The translations under genes were made by a program, and so were the position numbers. DNA of 64,000 bases from Vibrio panuliri (GTDB lineage Bacteria > Pseudomonadota > Gammaproteobacteria > Enterobacterales > Vibrionaceae), in the NCBI RefSeq assembly GCF_009938205.1, contig NZ_AP019654.1, forward strand, positions 1,674,001-1,738,000, given 5' to 3'. Below the pieces are notes generated by a model that saw only the letters and a list, made by a program, of their open reading frames with translations, had not been told where the DNA came from and did not search any database. Below, piece by piece: positions 16,263 to 26,501 of this stretch (the stretch's first letter is position 1; each line of letters opens with the position of its first letter).

Positions 16263-19200
16263 GACTCCAGTTAATTATCTCTTCTTGAGTTTCTATTAGT
16301 TCCCAATGGTGATCTGCCAATCCTGTATCTTTTATTACTTTGGCATTTACTCCGACACCTTCATCTGAATTAGTTACATTCGCTTTACAGTAGGCATTGT
16401 ATTTTTTTATCGTTGCTCCCAAGCCTACCGGAAAAATATAATCATATTGAGTCAGAACCATATTTTTTGATAAAAAAACCGAATATTCTGAGAATCTTAT
16501 CTTAATGTCTTTATCTCCATATCTAGAAACATAATAAGCTAATCTAAACCAACTATCCTTGTAGCCCTCCCATTCTGCAACATGGTCTTTAGTATGTTTT
16601 GGTAGGCCATCCATTGTAATCAATGTCTCTTTCCATTGTCTTTGGTTTACTAACTCTGTTCGGTTTTTGTCCTTTTTAATCCATTCCATTATCCGTACAA
16701 TTGCTTTTGCCTGATTAAGGTTATCTTGTGCAGCTCTGATTTGCTCACCTTTTGCACCCTCCCTGACTCCCGACTGAGTCACACTTAATGCTTTTAGCAA
16801 GTTTGCTAGTGTTTCTGGTGGAAGTGCCGCTATCCACGTTCTCATTTTAATTGTGAGCTTGGGGTCGTCGTTATTAATATTACTTGCCAAGAACGGCGCA
16901 TACTCTTTGCTAAGTGATTGCTTTTTGTAATCTTGCCAAACATCAAAAGGGAGTAGCATGGCTTTTGCAAAAGTCAGTCCAAATGCGGTGGCAATCGTCA
17001 GCACATCATTCAGTAGCTCAAAGTCTTTGTTAATTCCATTTTCATCGGCCTCACCGAACGCCGATATTCTTCGAAACTCACTCTGTTTTAGTACCCCAAG
17101 TAAACAGTCAACAAAATCATTAAGGCTATTACCATTTAACTCCAAGTCAACAGAGCCACCGCAACCAACACCAAATACTAACTTAGCTTGAGCCGTAAAA
17201 ATAAATACTCCACCCTGCATTTTAACGCCAAACTCTGCGCTTGCTCCAGCCCCTGCAGAAACTGCGGCTTTACCGGAGATTGCACCTAATTTCAGTTTGC
17301 TCTCCTTGTCATAAGTCACGCTTGCATCGTCTTGTTTCGTTTGACTAGGTGCGCTTTCAGGCTGTTGCGATTTGTTTTGCAACGCTTGAGGTTTTGGAGC
17401 TGGTTGTACCGATTGAACTAACTCAGCTTGCTTGGCGATAGGCGGAAACCAAAACGCTTCGGCAGTTAACACCCCCCCAGCTTCCACTCCCGCAAACACA
17501 TCACCTTTAACCGCCGCCTCTGCGGCTACTTTAGCATTTTCAACCGTCGACAAATTGCTGCCTTTCGTTGCTCTCATATCGACTATATTGGGAGAAAATA
17601 GGTCTATAGTATTGCCTCTAATACCAAACCCTTCACCTATTTCAGTAGGCCCAATCGTAACACCTGCACTTAAGCTGCATGTCGCACCAGCTAAACCATA
17701 AACCGAGCCTTCAACAACCGCATATAAAAAGCCCGCCGAATATGTATGTGTCTTGCCAAGTTTATCCAGATAGTCAATGGTTAAATGATAAGGTTTTACC
17801 TCTTGTGCTGCGCCCTTGCTGTTTTCTTGCATTGGTAGGCAGAACTTAACGCTCAGCTGTCCTTGTAACGCAATTAACGAAGCGCTCATCCCTCCTGAAG
17901 CGCCTATTTGTTTGGTTTTTTTGATCAGTGAGCTGTATGAGTCAAGTGGTGTATTGAGTTGCGCTTCAGCTTGTGAAGTAAAGCGCAGGAACTGAACTCC
18001 TGCATCAACTGAGTATGCATCGGTCTTACCGTCTGGACCGACACCCTCTTGATAATGGTAACCCTCGCGCCAAAACGTTGAGTCATGCTTTGCTTCAATT
18101 TTGATAGGAAGTAAATCCATCTTGAGTTGAGCATTATCATTACTAAACAATTGCTTTAATGCATCACTCACTGTCACTGGGTCAAGTTCTTTTGCCCCTT
18201 TGGTCAATGGATTAACCAATTGGCTCTTGGAGGTAATATTGACCAAATGTGTATTTGCTTGATTAATTAGACGCCGATCATCACCAGGTATAAACCAAGC
18301 TGGTCCACGCAAATAGAACACTTCGCCATCTGATAAGAATGCACATTCTACGGCCTGTAGATCGTTATATCCGGCTTTATTACGAAAGCCTGGATTATTG
18401 ACACGCTTGGGTTCAAACTTGTTCTCTAACCAGAGTAGTTTCATTGAGTTAGCCAGCTTCTTATCGTCGCTAGCAAAACTAAACTGTAATCCCCCTAACC
18501 CTTTTTCGGCATTGTTCGTCGCAATCCGCTTGAGCCTGTCCAAACGTGCGTTGGCAACTTTCTTAATCCAAAGCAACTGATTGAACAATGAGTCAATGGG
18601 CGTTTTCCCTGTCTCAAGCAGCTGAGTTAACGCTTGTTTATGCTTAGATATCGTTTCGTCGACTAAAGAAATTAACGCCAAAGTGGGGAAATATGCCCAG
18701 TTATAATCCACCTGATTGACCAAACTCTCTAAATCGCCCTGAGTCTTTGCACTTACTTTGCTACGAGCACTTCTGCTGTTGTCGGTATCCAATTGAGGCC
18801 CTGCTAGCTCTCGATAGAGGGCTTCAATTAATTTTTGATTGTTGATATCAAGTGGCTTGGCTTTACCATCTTCCCCTTGTCGCCAGTTGATGCCAGCTAA
18901 CGCTCTCGGTCCTAGCGTTGCGCCACTTTCACCAAATAATTGCTTAGTGGTTAAACACTGCTCTTTGATAGCGTAACCATTTAAATTCAATACGTGAATG
19001 CTTTCAGCATCATAGTAATATTTGTCATTTCTTCTTACTATCGCGAGCTTAGGTTTATCCTTTAACTCTAACCAAGATTCCTGCATGCTCTCTTTCCAGT
19101 TTGAAAAATAGCTTTTGCCACTTGCCACGGAAAGAAACATCAACTCCGATTCTTTTTTACGCTTTGACCTTGCATTGCCTTTTAGGCTCTTCAGTGCATC

Positions 19201-20067
19201 AAGCACATTTCGTTGCTGCTCAGTCGAATAGAACTCTAACTTTTCAAGATAGACAAAGCGCGTCCCGTCACTAGAGACCTTTCCCTTAGCGTCCCGTTTG
19301 GCTTGTTCTTCTAACTCATTGATCGCATCATTTGTCGCTCGCAGTAATTCTGCACGAAGACTCAGATTGACGCCTTCTTCGTAGTAAGATTGGGATTTCG
19401 AGTTCGGTAAGTTGTAACTATTATATGACCTTCTATATAGCTTCAGCTTATATTGTTCTGCTAAGTCATAATCGAGTACTTCAGCAAAACTGAGTAGCGT
19501 TTCATTAGGATTTTTGCCATCACAAACGAAAGCATTGCTTTCTAAGGTGAGCTTAGCCAAAGCTAGGGCTTTATATCGTTCTAGATCCTGTTTCGAGTCA
19601 AAGAACTGCTCATGCTGCTTGAGTTCAAATTTAGAGAGTAATCCGGCTAACCTTAAGTTTTTCCGTGTTGTTTCTGCGTCTTCACTTACAATAGCAGCGG
19701 CCATTTTTGCCTTTTCTTCAAGTATTTTCTCTTTAGCTTCCGCTGATACAGAGTACCAATTACGCTTACCTGAAATCGGATCAGCAGGGACATACAAAAT
19801 GTCCACCATGGGCTGCGGTTTAGAGCATGTGTCTGCCTTTTTCGATTGGCATGTGGGTACGTCTGGCAGCGGCCAGCGCTTATCTTCACCCGCGCTTTTT
19901 TTGGGGATGTTTAGTGTCTCGCCTTCAATAATTAAATCTGGGTTTTTAATCATTTCACTATTGAGTGAAAGCAACTGCTCTTGAGTCACATTAAATTTTA
20001 AAGCCAAAAGGCTTAAACAATCATTTTTTAGAATCGTGTACTGTTCTTGACTCATTACTACACCCAT
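16243..20067 (-). CDS. LysM-containing T6SS effector candidate
   Basis: A 1274-residue protein whose gene overlaps the end of the DUF4123 gene. Residues about 9-56 form a LysM domain (YTILKNDCLSLLALKFNV to LIIEGETLNIP), expected to bind peptidoglycan. The middle is large, polar and unrecognised. Towards the end come an Ala/Gly-rich segment (about 842-876), a Pro/Gln linker (about 886-912), a second Ala/Gly-rich segment (about 919-979) and a hydrophobic stretch (about 1016-1042, TIATAFGLTFAKAMLLPF). No nuclease, lipase or amidase motif is visible. Position after VgrG and DUF4123 and before a lipoprotein argues for a delivered toxin acting at the envelope. A second Met at 20055 is an equally possible start. 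Confidence 0.75.
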   Translation of the reverse strand: MGVVMSQEQYTILKNDCLSLLALKFNVTQEQLLSLNSEMIKNPDLIIEGETLNIPKKSAGEDKRWPLPDVPTCQSKKADTCSKPQPMVDILYVPADPISGKRNWYSVSAEAKEKILEEKAKMAAAIVSEDAETTRKNLRLAGLLSKFELKQHEQFFDSKQDLERYKALALAKLTLESNAFVCDGKNPNETLLSFAEVLDYDLAEQYKLKLYRRSYNSYNLPNSKSQSYYEEGVNLSLRAELLRATNDAINELEEQAKRDAKGKVSSDGTRFVYLEKLEFYSTEQQRNVLDALKSLKGNARSKRKKESELMFLSVASGKSYFSNWKESMQESWLELKDKPKLAIVRRNDKYYYDAESIHVLNLNGYAIKEQCLTTKQLFGESGATLGPRALAGINWRQGEDGKAKPLDINNQKLIEALYRELAGPQLDTDNSRSARSKVSAKTQGDLESLVNQVDYNWAYFPTLALISLVDETISKHKQALTQLLETGKTPIDSLFNQLLWIKKVANARLDRLKRIATNNAEKGLGGLQFSFASDDKKLANSMKLLWLENKFEPKRVNNPGFRNKAGYNDLQAVECAFLSDGEVFYLRGPAWFIPGDDRRLINQANTHLVNITSKSQLVNPLTKGAKELDPVTVSDALKQLFSNDNAQLKMDLLPIKIEAKHDSTFWREGYHYQEGVGPDGKTDAYSVDAGVQFLRFTSQAEAQLNTPLDSYSSLIKKTKQIGASGGMSASLIALQGQLSVKFCLPMQENSKGAAQEVKPYHLTIDYLDKLGKTHTYSAGFLYAVVEGSVYGLAGATCSLSAGVTIGPTEIGEGFGIRGNTIDLFSPNIVDMRATKGSNLSTVENAKVAAEAAVKGDVFAGVEAGGVLTAEAFWFPPIAKQAELVQSVQPAPKPQALQNKSQQPESAPSQTKQDDASVTYDKESKLKLGAISGKAAVSAGAGASAEFGVKMQGGVFIFTAQAKLVFGVGCGGSVDLELNGNSLNDFVDCLLGVLKQSEFRRISAFGEADENGINKDFELLNDVLTIATAFGLTFAKAMLLPFDVWQDYKKQSLSKEYAPFLASNINNDDPKLTIKMRTWIAALPPETLANLLKALSVTQSGVREGAKGEQIRAAQDNLNQAKAIVRIMEWIKKDKNRTELVNQRQWKETLITMDGLPKHTKDHVAEWEGYKDSWFRLAYYVSRYGDKDIKIRFSEYSVFLSKNMVLTQYDYIFPVGLGATIKKYNAYCKANVTNSDEGVGVNAKVIKDTGLADHHWELIETQEEIINWSLDDVNL

Positions 20068-20624
20068 GTGTTAAAGATATCGGACATCAATACGTAAGGC
20101 TGCTGAGGTAACGCTGTAATAGCTCCGAGAAAATCCAATTGGTGACGTTCGCTGTTGGCGAACCAAATTACTGCTCTAGCCGGCCCCAACAATGTTGAAA
20201 TATCATCATCATCTAAATCTTGATAGATTGGTTGCCAGAATGACCCACTATAAAAGCGGAGCACGCTTGGTTTACTGTCAATATGCGCCAAAAATAGTTG
20301 CTGAAGGTGGACTAAAAAGCCCTCTTCATCGCATTGCTCATCTAAAGCAAAGACTACTGAACTCGTATCAAAATCCTCAAAAGACAAGCACTCGAGTACG
20401 GCTTTGTCTGTCCCTAGATTTAACACAAGTGGACTATGTTCGATGAGATGTTGAAGATTAGCCGTTGCGAACAAGCGAAACACATTTTGAAAAGGAGCAA
20501 ATTGGCTCAATACTTCCAGAGCATCAGGCACCCGAACCGTGTCGATTATTAGCCAATAATTTAAACTACCTGACGATGTTTGATAGCTATTCACAAGGGC
20601 AATCCTCTCTCGGGCAACTTCCAT
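20058..20624 (-). CDS. DUF4123 T6SS effector adaptor (Tap/Tec type)
   Basis: A 188-residue protein of the DUF4123 family, adaptors that load a specific effector onto its VgrG. The N-terminal strand-helix [21 protein letters not shown] and the later [18 protein letters not shown] segment (read as [17 protein letters not shown]) are typical. The gene overlaps vgrG by 38 bases at its start and the effector gene by about 10 bases at its end, so the three are translated together. An alternative GTG start at 20594, after GAGAGGATT, would shorten it by 10 residues and still keep the domain whole. Confidence 0.85.
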   Translation of the reverse strand: MEVARERIALVNSYQTSSGSLNYWLIIDTVRVPDALEVLSQFAPFQNVFRLFATANLQHLIEHSPLVLNLGTDKAVLECLSFEDFDTSSVVFALDEQCDEEGFLVHLQQLFLAHIDSKPSVLRFYSGSFWQPIYQDLDDDDISTLLGPARAVIWFANSERHQLDFLGAITALPQQPYVLMSDIFNTWV

Positions 20625-22674
20625 CCTGTTGCCTTTGGCAACGCTTGGCGATAGGAATATCCAATAACGACAAGCTCATCAACTTATCTGGCGTGATTTG
20701 CAATGGTAATGGGTTCTCTGGCGGAGGCGGTGATACTACTCCATTGGGTAACAAAGCCATTTTGCCGCCGTAACCACTACCGCTACCGGCACTACCGCCG
20801 GAATTGAGATTGATGGAAGCCCCTACAATATGGACACCACTAGCATCGATACGTAGGAAGTTCCCTCCTGTTTTCACCGTTAACTCGCTGCCTGCCTCAA
20901 TCACAACTTTCGCACCACTTTTCACATGCACTTCATTACCCGATTGCAGTGCGTATAAGTCGCCTATTTTTTGATGCACACTACCGTCTACAATTTGGGT
21001 ACAGTCTTGCTTAATCTGCGTGCGACTTTCGCCATTTACGACCAAGTGCTGGTTGCGATCAATTTGACTAAACCTATCGTTTTCAACTAAAAGATGTTTG
21101 TCGTGTTTGATGTGAGTCGTCTGGTCATTAAGGATATCTGCAGCAAAGTCTTTTTGAGCATGCATATAGACTTGCTCATTATTGACTTGGTCTTCAAAAC
21201 TCAGTTCGTTAAACCCTTCGCCTTGATGTGTCTCACTGCGAAACACGGTCTTCGTTTTGTGCACAGGTAAGGAGTAAGGGGGCGTATTTGTCGCATGATA
21301 CGTTCTCCCCGTAATAATTGGTTGGTCAGGATCTCCATGCAAAAAAGAGACGATCACTTCATGACCTATCCTAGGAATTGCCATAAAACCATATTGAGAG
21401 CCTGCCCAACCCTGCGATACTCTAACCCAACACGAGCTGTGCTCATTGCCAGATGAGTACCTATCCCAAGGGAAATGAACTTTTACCCGACCGTGCTCAT
21501 CGCAGTAAATTTCTTCCCCATCAGGTCCAACAACAAAGGCGATCATTGGCCCATCAACTTGAGGCTTAGGTTGCGGTTCTGAGCGCCAATTTAAGTTGGC
21601 AGGAATAACTTTAAACTGATTATGATAAGTGGTGGCACCATGCCCGCCATCTTCCTCCAACGCTTGAGGTTGAGTGCCTTTATGCGTCACTTCCACTAAC
21701 AGCCAATCACGGTTAACAGAAGGCTCCAAATTGTCTGTCAGATCAAACTTCACCCCTGCTTGCAGTGCGGGATGATTACTTTTACCTGATGCCGTATTGG
21801 CTTCACGTCGTAAGTACTCTAGACGATATTGGCTGAACGCTTTACCGCAAATATCGTCTTTATAGCGACCGGGATAATCATAATGCTCATATTGGCTAAG
21901 CTGATTAGCTAAGTCTGTACCAACTTGTTGCTGAGAAAAACCGTAGGTGGGCTTTTTAAAACTGTAGTCTTTTAACTCAAGGTGACTTGGCGCCGTTCGC
22001 TGGCTCACAGCAAAATGAGACACATACCTTTTGCGACTCGCTCCACCAGCCAAGCTGTTGTGAGTGACAGGCTCGTCGAGTTTGCTGACCAAACTGCTGT
22101 CATCGAAGAAAACTACCGAATGTTTGACATCCGTCTGTTCGATGTAATAACTCATACCTTCTTCTGCCGCTAAGCGTTGAACAAAGTCTAAGTCACTTTC
22201 TCGATACTGAACGCAGAACTCTCGTTGCGAAGGGGCATTTTTTAATGCAAAGCTAAACTCTTCAATACCCATCTCTTGCAGCAGCGTCGTGATAATTTCT
22301 GGCACGGTTTTTTGTTGGAATATACGACTATTTTGCCGCAATGATAACCGTGCAAGTTCAGGAACTAATACGAGCGAGTAAAAGGTATGATGATGACCAA
22401 TATCGCCTCGAGTAAATTGGCTAACAATACCGTGCACATGCTGCACTGGTTCGTCATCCAAATGCATTATCAATGTGACGGGAAGATCCACTACCTGCTC
22501 GGCAACGATATCCTGCTGACGACTGCCTAACTGAATATGATAGCGTAAGCCAAAACAGGGTATGTCTCGCTCGAAGGTCGACTGAGAGATCGACTCTTTT
22601 CCTTGATAGCCAGTCACAACAAATGTGTCTTGTGGTAACCCTTCAACAGTGAGAGTAAATCTAAGCTTTGCCAT
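20587..22674 (-). CDS. vgrG: VgrG (TssI) T6SS spike protein
   Basis: A 695-residue spike protein, which trimerises at the tip of the Hcp tube and carries effectors. The gp27-like base covers about residues 1-370 ([27 protein letters not shown] is the diagnostic stretch, here quoted in part as [19 protein letters not shown]). The gp5 OB-fold follows ([25 protein letters not shown]), then a beta-helix of short repeats to about residue 630. A C-terminal tail of about 60 residues is Pro/Cys-rich and too short for an enzyme domain; it may bind the DUF4123-effector complex. No Hcp or sheath gene is in the window, so the module is auxiliary. Confidence 0.95.
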   Translation of the reverse strand: MAKLRFTLTVEGLPQDTFVVTGYQGKESISQSTFERDIPCFGLRYHIQLGSRQQDIVAEQVVDLPVTLIMHLDDEPVQHVHGIVSQFTRGDIGHHHTFYSLVLVPELARLSLRQNSRIFQQKTVPEIITTLLQEMGIEEFSFALKNAPSQREFCVQYRESDLDFVQRLAAEEGMSYYIEQTDVKHSVVFFDDSSLVSKLDEPVTHNSLAGGASRKRYVSHFAVSQRTAPSHLELKDYSFKKPTYGFSQQQVGTDLANQLSQYEHYDYPGRYKDDICGKAFSQYRLEYLRREANTASGKSNHPALQAGVKFDLTDNLEPSVNRDWLLVEVTHKGTQPQALEEDGGHGATTYHNQFKVIPANLNWRSEPQPKPQVDGPMIAFVVGPDGEEIYCDEHGRVKVHFPWDRYSSGNEHSSCWVRVSQGWAGSQYGFMAIPRIGHEVIVSFLHGDPDQPIITGRTYHATNTPPYSLPVHKTKTVFRSETHQGEGFNELSFEDQVNNEQVYMHAQKDFAADILNDQTTHIKHDKHLLVENDRFSQIDRNQHLVVNGESRTQIKQDCTQIVDGSVHQKIGDLYALQSGNEVHVKSGAKVVIEAGSELTVKTGGNFLRIDASGVHIVGASINLNSGGSAGSGSGYGGKMALLPNGVVSPPPPENPLPLQITPDKLMSLSLLDIPIAKRCQRQQDGSCPREDCPCE

Positions 22675-23036
22675 CCAATCTGCCTTCTACTAATCCATTA
22701 ACGAAACCGATGCAAAAAATTGCCTAACGCACAACCAAGACAAACCTCACTAAATGTCGTGAGGCTTAACCGAAGAATGTCAATAAAAACAAGGCTTCAC
22801 AGCTGTTCAATAACTCAAGATACCGAGAAATCTCAAGCGATTAAACTGAGTCAAACAATCGTTCGACACTTACCATCAAATCCCGTGCCATTTTCCTTCC
22901 TATATAAATCAATTAGTTACATTGAGTAATTTCTAGGTTCAGGCAATATATTGCTTAGCTGAGCAGTTTTTTGCTCAACAAGATGTAAACGTGACTTACG
23001 CATCAAAAGTAGTACCAATCATCGTCACTATTTTGA
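22675..23036. other. Divergent gap between vgrG and sypA
   Basis: This gap must hold the vgrG promoter on the minus strand; I see no convincing hexamer pair. The short open frame at 22720-22929 has no ribosome site or coding look. The sypA control elements lie just to the right. Confidence 0.4.
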
Positions 23037-23051
23037 TTCTCAAAATGAGAA
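23037..23051 (+). promoter_or_regulatory. SypG enhancer box of the sypA operon
   Basis: TTCTCAAAATGAGAA is a perfect palindrome (TTCTCA-N3-TGAGAA). Its centre is 80 bp before the GG of the -24 element. It matches the known Vibrio fischeri SypG enhancer core TTCTCA-N3-TG. Confidence 0.8.
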
Positions 23052-23122
23052 TTTTCCTTCAGGTGGCTTTCTCACACCAACAAACACAACATAACCAATT
23101 GTAATTATTGTAAATATACACT

Positions 23123-23138
23123 TGGCACGTTAACTGTA
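23123..23138 (+). promoter_or_regulatory. Sigma-54-like promoter of the sypA operon
   Basis: TGGCACGTTAACTGTA has a perfect -24 half; GT stands where the -12 GC is expected. It lies 30 bp before the sypA start. A TTGC a few bases further on is at the wrong distance. Confidence 0.6.
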
Positions 23139-23167
23139 TTGCTACTGTCAAACTCAAGGAGAGCAGT

Positions 23168-23485
23168 ATGGAACTACACAAAATCGAAACAAACGGCGAA
23201 ACACTTACGTTAATTATCAATGGCGATTTAGATGCCGACGGAAGCCGAAGCGCTCAACCTCAAATCGACGATGTTATTACTAACCGGAGCCATAACGACG
23301 TCAAAGTTGACTTTCGAAATGTCCAATTTCTTGATCCTTCTGGTGTCGGTGCACTAGTTTATTTATATAAGCGTCTAGTTGAAAAGCAACGAAATATGAG
23401 AATCGAACATGTCAGCGGACAACCACTAGAGATTATTAGCCTACTCCGCATTGATAAAGCGATTCCTGTGAACTCTCATGATTAA
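23168..23485 (+). CDS. sypA: SypA, STAS-domain biofilm regulator
   Basis: A 105-residue single STAS domain (anti-sigma-factor antagonist type). The phospho-site loop reads FLDPSGVGALVYLY, with Ser58 in the DPSG position; in Vibrio fischeri the corresponding serine is phosphorylated and dephosphorylated by SypE to switch biofilm formation off and on. No sypE is present in this locus, yet the site is kept. A strong AAGGAGAG ribosome site precedes the ATG. It is first in the operon sypABCD-HPt-sypGH. Confidence 0.92.
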   Translation: MELHKIETNGETLTLIINGDLDADGSRSAQPQIDDVITNRSHNDVKVDFRNVQFLDPSGVGALVYLYKRLVEKQRNMRIEHVSGQPLEIISLLRIDKAIPVNSHD

Positions 23486-23506
23486 TAACAATATTAGGGA
23501 GTCAGT

Positions 23507-24418
23507 ATGGTTGGTGACCCGAACACAAATAGGTATGGATACCAGTTAAATAAACAGTTTAATCACACTCGCGATTGTTCTATGAGTCTTCGCTTGTTGT
23601 TGATCCTTCTCTTCGCCTTTCTCACTCTCCAAGGCTGTACTAGCTATCCTCCCGAAGGTCGCGGCGGCTTAGCAGAGCAACATATCGACAACAGTTTTAC
23701 ACCCGTCATGCCAGATGAGCCGTTAGGGCCAGAACACGGACTCCGTTTTGACTGGCAATTAACTAAACTGCATTTAGATTCTTTGATCAAAGAAGGCGCT
23801 AGATGGTGCTTCCCTGCTGCTGTCGTGCAGGCTATTGAGAAGCAAAATCGGATTGCTCGCGAGCTTGATGGCGGACTGTTACTCGATGCTGCCAACGATT
23901 TAGTCATTCAACGCAAGCGATTAGGAGAGCTCGAACGCCAACTCGATTACGTGACCTCTCAGGCTAATTGTGTACCACCTTTGAACGAAAACTCATTCCG
24001 TGAACAACTGGCTGTCATCGATCAGCTTTTTGACCTGCTTAATATCGATAATCAGTTCGCATTTAACTCGACAGAAGTGAACCCTAAGTACATGGGACAT
24101 TTGGCACGAGCCGCCAATATTCTACGCGATAACCCTACGCTCAATCTTGCGATAACGGGCCACGCTGACGCGACCGGAGACAACCAACACAATCAAAAGT
24201 TAGCGATGGGCAGAGCAAAACAAGTCAAACGTTATTTGATTATCTTCGGTTTAGAGCCAACTCGAATGACGACCAAATCTCTCGGAGACACCCTACCACT
24301 TTATGATGGAGTGAGTGAAGGTGTACGTCTTACCAATCGACGCGTCAGTATCGAGGTCATCTCAACTCAAGAACTCGCAGGTGGTAAGCTGCAAGGAGGC
24401 TACCATGCAACTGATTAA
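23507..24418 (+). CDS. sypB: SypB, OmpA-family lipoprotein
   Basis: A 303-residue protein as read from the ATG at 23507, which has a clear AGGGAG ribosome site. A lipoprotein signal peptide begins only at Met26 (23582) and ends with LQGC at about residue 43, so either the n-region is unusually long or translation starts at 23582, which lacks a ribosome site. The C-terminal OmpA-like domain (about 180-290), with LAITGHADATGDNQHNQKLA and LTNRRVSIEV, should bind peptidoglycan. It is thought to support polysaccharide export across the envelope. Its end overlaps sypC by 14 bases. Confidence 0.88.
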   Translation: MVGDPNTNRYGYQLNKQFNHTRDCSMSLRLLLILLFAFLTLQGCTSYPPEGRGGLAEQHIDNSFTPVMPDEPLGPEHGLRFDWQLTKLHLDSLIKEGARWCFPAAVVQAIEKQNRIARELDGGLLLDAANDLVIQRKRLGELERQLDYVTSQANCVPPLNENSFREQLAVIDQLFDLLNIDNQFAFNSTEVNPKYMGHLARAANILRDNPTLNLAITGHADATGDNQHNQKLAMGRAKQVKRYLIIFGLEPTRMTTKSLGDTLPLYDGVSEGVRLTNRRVSIEVISTQELAGGKLQGGYHATD

Positions 24419-26501
24419 AACCATGCTGTTGGCGTTTCTACTTTGGACACCCTACTCTTTTGCTGAGCAAAGTTCAGAGCGCGTCCAAATTGGCGACCTA
24501 ATTCAAATAAACCTACCGGGTGAAGATACGCTTAATCGAGGTTTCCAAGTCGATAAGCGGGGTCGTGTAGAGCTACCTGAAATTGGTGCCGTCTATGTGG
24601 CTGGTTATACAGAAGATCAGCTCAATGACGCCGTACTTACCGCATTAAAAAGCGTATTTCGTGATGTTTCTTCTGCCAGTGTCTATATCGCTCAGCAGCA
24701 ACTACTCATTTCTGTACAAGGCTACGTGGTATCGCCTGGGGAATACACCTTAGCACAAAGTGCGGATGTGCAAACCGCACTGCATGCCGCCGGAGGCTTG
24801 CGCTCAGGCGCTCAGCTTGACAACATGATGGTGAAACGGGGCGCAGAACGCATTCCTTTCAACTATAAAGCTTTTCTCGATAGCGGTGATGAATCTCTGC
24901 TGCCCGAACTAAAATCTCTTGATAGTATCTTCGTCCCGGCTTCCCCTTTGGTGGGGAATATCGAGCAGCAGTTTGATGCCGCTAAGCAAGCAAATGCTGG
25001 TGATAGTGGCGACAGTCGTACCGCGATAAAAGTGTTTGGTGAAGTCAATGCTCCCGGATCATTTTCCTACAAGTCAGGGGCGAATCTAGTCGATATCTTA
25101 ATGCGCGCTGGTGGCGTTACTCGCTACGCATCGGTCGAGCAAATCCGCGTGATCAGCAATAACACGCCAAAGTTATTTAACCTAAAGCGTTATTTGGATT
25201 CAGGAGATGAAAATCTATTGCCGCCTCTCTCAGAAGGAACAACCATTTTTGTCCCCAAGCAAGAAGAAGAAATCAAAGCTGGTGCCAATGTTGTCTACAT
25301 CATGGGAGAAGTCGCTCACCCCGGCGCTTATGAAGGGAAACAAGGTGCGTCATTTATGGATATCCTCGCCAATGCGGGAGGACCCACTCGTTTTGCTGAA
25401 TCGCGTCAAATTCGTTTAATCAAAGCCAATGGCAATGTCATAAAGTTTGACCTAACCGCCTATACCGAAGGGTTAACCGAAACCCGTCCGCCAGCGATTA
25501 ACCCCGGCGACGCTATCTTCGTCCCTGAAAAAACCGATATGAACGAGAAATCGTGGCTAAAAATATCCCCTGACCGCGCCGTTAAAGTGATTGGTGAAGT
25601 GGTTCGCCCTGGGCGGGTTGAATGGTCTGATGAAATGGATCTGATGGATCTACTTGCCCATGTCGGCGGACCAACGCTACGGGCTGACACCAGTAAAATT
25701 GAGGTCGTTAATGGCAGCGGCAAACTGCATACCTTCAACCTAGATGAGTTTATTCTAAACGGCGCGCCGTTAAATGATTTACCAATGATTACTGCCGGTG
25801 CCATCGTCCGCGTTCACGATTTGCCCCAAGACCCTTCAGATAATAAATCACAATGGGTAAGACAAAGCTCCGATGCATCTATCTATGTATTCGGGCAGGT
25901 TAACGCCCCCGGTCGTTATCGCTTTACAAAAGATATGCATTTTTTAGATATCTTATCTGCGGCAGATGGTCCAACAAAGGATGCGGATATTCACAACATT
26001 CGCGTTACCCACCGTGATAAAAGCTATTCGCAAGTGAGCAAGCTTAATCTATCGCTCTATTTTGAAACTGGCGATGAATCGTTACTACCAAATGTCACCA
26101 TGGGCGATACCATTTACATTCCAGAGAAGAATAAAAACTGGCTTGACCGTTCAAAAGAATCAACAGTGCGCATCTTAGGCGCGGTTAACAAACCTGGTCG
26201 CTATGTGTTTAACGACAACATGACCATTCTCGATATCATCGCAGAAGCAGGAGGCCCCAGCGACAATGCTTATGTCGAGAAAATTTCAGTCGTCAATATG
26301 TCCTGTTGCCAAGGGCAAGCGCGCACCTTTGATCTCGTTGAGTTCAGCAAAACAGCGAATATCTACCAACTCCCCGTCCTGCGTGCAGGTGACACCATCT
26401 ATGTACCTGACCGCCGAGACAGCTTTATTGAGAAAGCTCGGGTTGGATTGGAAGACATTTTGCGCCTAACCACAACCATTGTATTGATAGGAGCATTATG
26501 A
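24405..26501 (+). CDS. sypC: SypC, outer-membrane polysaccharide export protein (Wza type)
   Basis: A 698-residue exported protein. A signal peptide (LLAFLLWTPYSFAEQ) is followed by the polysaccharide-export domain (VQIGDLIQINLPGEDTLNRG, about 28-110). About six SLBB repeats follow, each with a G-x-V-x-x-P-G core and an L-D-I-L-x-x-A-G-G-P-like core, which is more than in typical Wza proteins. It would form the periplasmic shaft and outer-membrane exit for Syp polysaccharide. I start at the ATG at 24405 behind AAGGAGG; the frame is open from 24315 but without a signal peptide there. Confidence 0.92.
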   Translation: MQLIKTMLLAFLLWTPYSFAEQSSERVQIGDLIQINLPGEDTLNRGFQVDKRGRVELPEIGAVYVAGYTEDQLNDAVLTALKSVFRDVSSASVYIAQQQLLISVQGYVVSPGEYTLAQSADVQTALHAAGGLRSGAQLDNMMVKRGAERIPFNYKAFLDSGDESLLPELKSLDSIFVPASPLVGNIEQQFDAAKQANAGDSGDSRTAIKVFGEVNAPGSFSYKSGANLVDILMRAGGVTRYASVEQIRVISNNTPKLFNLKRYLDSGDENLLPPLSEGTTIFVPKQEEEIKAGANVVYIMGEVAHPGAYEGKQGASFMDILANAGGPTRFAESRQIRLIKANGNVIKFDLTAYTEGLTETRPPAINPGDAIFVPEKTDMNEKSWLKISPDRAVKVIGEVVRPGRVEWSDEMDLMDLLAHVGGPTLRADTSKIEVVNGSGKLHTFNLDEFILNGAPLNDLPMITAGAIVRVHDLPQDPSDNKSQWVRQSSDASIYVFGQVNAPGRYRFTKDMHFLDILSAADGPTKDADIHNIRVTHRDKSYSQVSKLNLSLYFETGDESLLPNVTMGDTIYIPEKNKNWLDRSKESTVRILGAVNKPGRYVFNDNMTILDIIAEAGGPSDNAYVEKISVVNMSCCQGQARTFDLVEFSKTANIYQLPVLRAGDTIYVPDRRDSFIEKARVGLEDILRLTTTIVLIGAL

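Noticed and set aside
20587..20770. VgrG C-terminal tail as an effector domain
   Set aside because: About 60 residues, Pro/Cys-rich, too short for a known evolved-VgrG toxin domain.
22720..22929. Short open frame in the vgrG-sypA gap
   Set aside because: No ribosome site, no family likeness, low-complexity composition; probably non-coding.
8030..23000. Genomic island with integrase
   Set aside because: No integrase, transposase, or repeated tRNA end was seen; the block may be accessory but no mobility gene supports an island call.
23134..23145. TTGC at 23139-23142 as the -12 element of the sypA promoter
   Set aside because: It lies 13 bases or more from the GG of the -24 half instead of 10, too far for sigma-54.
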